Below, piece by piece: positions 21,577-23,201 of a stretch of DNA of 23,201 nucleotides (positions within the stretch are counted from its first letter, which is position 1; every line of letters starts with the position of its first letter). Where the stretch lies: assembly GCA_034436035.1 (NCBI GenBank), contig DAOTVW010000132.1:1-23201 (forward strand). Reading direction: 5' to 3'. Both the position numbers and the translations under genes were made by a program. The notes beneath the pieces are model-generated. The model was not told the DNA's origin and searched no databases. It worked only from the letters and a program-made list of their open reading frames with translations. Source of the DNA: UBA4823 sp034436035. Its GTDB lineage: Bacteria > Chloroflexota > Anaerolineae > Anaerolineales > UBA4823.

Positions 21577-23198
21577 ATCCACGCCTCAGGTCATGGCTTG
21601 AAAACCACAGTCTTGCCATTCTACTGGGTTTTGCTGTCATCACCGTTCTCGCCATCCTGCCGCACATTAGTTGGGGATTGCCCGCCGAGTGGCACCCAGA
21701 TGAAATCGCCAATGATGTGCGCAAAGCATTGGAGGGAAAACAGCCTTTATTGGATAACAATTATGATTATCCAATGCTGCCCAAAATCTTCCTGTATGCG
21801 GTTGGCAAAATCGTATTTCATTTTGGATATGACGCCAGCACATATTTCCGCGTGGTTCGTTTCTTCTCGGCGGTTCTGGCTGCTGCAATCCTTTTCATCA
21901 CCTATCAGATAACCCGCGCCGCGGGAGGTAACAAAATCAGTGGATTATTCGCTTCTTTGCTATGTCTCAGCAGCAGTGAAATTTTCTTGCACGCCCATTT
22001 TGCGCACAACGATCTGTATCTTGTATTCTTTGCCTCACTTTCCATCTACGCACTCCTGCGATATCAAACTCAGCATTCCCGAGCTTGGTTTTTTCTAGCC
22101 TGTTTCCTGGGTGGGCTCGCCATTGCCAGTAAATACAATGGGATTGGACTTACCCTTGCCATCGCTGTCGTATTTTTTTACACCGAAAAATCGGATCCCC
22201 CTCAACAACCGATCCAAGTACTCAAAACCTTATTCATCGGCGGAGGGATTTGCCTCCTTGCTTATCTCCTGAGCAACCCCACAGCTGCTCTCCATCCCTT
22301 GACGTACCTGCACGACCTGCTTCCCGCGCTTCGGCATCATTCCATTTACGCCCGCACCCCCTCCAGCCCGATCGGCGCGCTGGGCGAATGGCAAGTGATG
22401 ATTAATGCCCTTGGCTTGCCAGCCTTCTTGATGCTGACAGGCAGTGCGCTTTATGGGGTTTCACAGCTCATCTTGACAAAACCCGTACATACCCGCACCG
22501 ATTCCAGCTATACACGTTCCGCTTATATTCTCCTCGTCTGCCTGATCGCGCTCGATTTGCCCATTTTATTCTCCTACAACCTGCAAGCCCGTTTTATTTT
22601 GCCATTGTTACCGCCGGCTTTTGCCCTCACTGCTCTTTCCATAGAAGACATTTACACAAGACTGGCTTCTATTCAGCCCAACTGGAACTGGCTATTAATG
22701 CTATTTCTACTCGTCACAATCGTCTGGAGTGGTTTACGGGTCATCAGCGTTTTTCTATTATTTCAAAACGATGCCCGTATTGCAGCCGGACAATATCTTC
22801 AAGGCCTACCCCATAGAGCTTCCATCGAAACCACCCTATATCCACCCACCCTGGATCATAATATATTTCGTAAAGTACGGCTCTATCCTATCTTCTTTCC
22901 CAAATATCCTGGCCATCAACCACCAGAAACAAAAGTCATCTTCAATCAGGGTGAAGCAGGAATTGAACAACGCGCACCGCAGTACTTGGTGGTGGATAGT
23001 TTCACCTATCAACGGTTTGATAACCCTTATATTTGTCAAACCGTAGCCCTCGAGTGTGCTTTTTTCCAGCGCCTCTCCCAAGGTGAGACCCATTATCAAC
23101 TCGTGGCAACATTTCAATACACTCTGCCCCGTTTCCTCCCCCAAGTAAGCGCGGAGTTTGTGAACCCGACGATAAAGGTGTATCAGAGAAAGAGGTAA
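21573..23198 (+). CDS. Polytopic GT39/ArnT-like glycosyltransferase
   Basis: A 541-residue membrane protein with about ten hydrophobic helices, of the dolichyl/undecaprenyl-phosphate mannosyltransferase and ArnT (GT-C) type. Such enzymes move a sugar from a polyprenyl-phosphate carrier to protein or lipid on the outer face of the membrane. The first external loop carries WHPDE (residues 40-44), where Asp43 matches the catalytic acidic residue of the family. A second loop has AHNDLY at 144-149, and a cytoplasmic turn GLAIASKYNG at 181-190 fits the family. The C-terminal 150 residues are soluble. Its ATG overlaps the HAD stop by 4 nt. The acceptor is unknown. The stop codon is 3 nt from the window end, so the operon may continue. 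Confidence 0.88.
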   Translation: MNPRLRSWLENHSLAILLGFAVITVLAILPHISWGLPAEWHPDEIANDVRKALEGKQPLLDNNYDYPMLPKIFLYAVGKIVFHFGYDASTYFRVVRFFSAVLAAAILFITYQITRAAGGNKISGLFASLLCLSSSEIFLHAHFAHNDLYLVFFASLSIYALLRYQTQHSRAWFFLACFLGGLAIASKYNGIGLTLAIAVVFFYTEKSDPPQQPIQVLKTLFIGGGICLLAYLLSNPTAALHPLTYLHDLLPALRHHSIYARTPSSPIGALGEWQVMINALGLPAFLMLTGSALYGVSQLILTKPVHTRTDSSYTRSAYILLVCLIALDLPILFSYNLQARFILPLLPPAFALTALSIEDIYTRLASIQPNWNWLLMLFLLVTIVWSGLRVISVFLLFQNDARIAAGQYLQGLPHRASIETTLYPPTLDHNIFRKVRLYPIFFPKYPGHQPPETKVIFNQGEAGIEQRAPQYLVVDSFTYQRFDNPYICQTVALECAFFQRLSQGETHYQLVATFQYTLPRFLPQVSAEFVNPTIKVYQRKR

Positions 23199-23201
23199 AA
23201 G

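Overview
The window reads as a chromosomal segment of a free-living, probably anaerobic, Gram-negative-like or monoderm bacterium, most likely an Anaerolineae-type member of the Chloroflexota. Pointers are a multi-repeat DUF5671 membrane protein, a SpoVS gene with no sporulation genes around it, GatCAB for indirect tRNA amidation, a DUF1015 gene next to serA/serC, and moderate GC. The lineage is an inference from gene content, not from a marker-gene alignment. No phage, transposase, CRISPR array, rRNA or tRNA gene was found.

Layout. Positions 1-475 hold three long direct repeats plus one decayed copy, built around the palindrome ACCTG-W-CAGGT, with no gene. From 626 to 16997 all genes lie on the minus strand. 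In transcription order these are serA, a DUF1015 gene, a small secreted protein, spoVS, an esterase-like lipoprotein, gatC, gatA, an M3-family peptidase, a nucleotidyltransferase with a beta-helix tail, a 70-residue protein, a class I aminotransferase, gatB, glutamate dehydrogenase, and a two-gene membrane cassette (an NTF2-like anchored protein and a six-repeat DUF5671 protein). A divergent promoter region at about 17.0-17.25 kb separates serA from serC. From there most genes are on the plus strand: serC, mntP, a DUF2892 protein, a thioredoxin-DUF2892 fusion, a HAD phosphatase and a GT39-type glycosyltransferase. One small membrane protein (18490-18765) is on the minus strand and converges on serC. 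Between the thioredoxin and HAD genes, 20555-20790 holds about four and a half degenerate 55-bp tandem repeats.

How the genes work together. Nitrogen and amino-acid metabolism dominates: serine synthesis (serA, serC, perhaps the DUF1015 protein), glutamate dehydrogenase, an aminotransferase, an intracellular oligopeptidase, and all three subunits of the Glu/Asp-tRNA amidotransferase (gatC-gatA adjacent, gatB 4.4 kb downstream on the same strand). The rest is envelope and homeostasis: activated-sugar synthesis, a lipid-linked sugar transferase, Mn export and a membrane-tethered thioredoxin.

Most of the window is ordinary housekeeping, and I do not see a clear new defence or biosynthetic system. 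The points most worth a second look are the two repeat clusters, the six-fold DUF5671 protein with a receiver-like domain, the thioredoxin-DUF2892 pair, the DUF1015-serine link, and three genes (gatB, gatC, esterase) whose -10 boxes sit 6-7 nt from the start codon, as expected for leaderless mRNAs.
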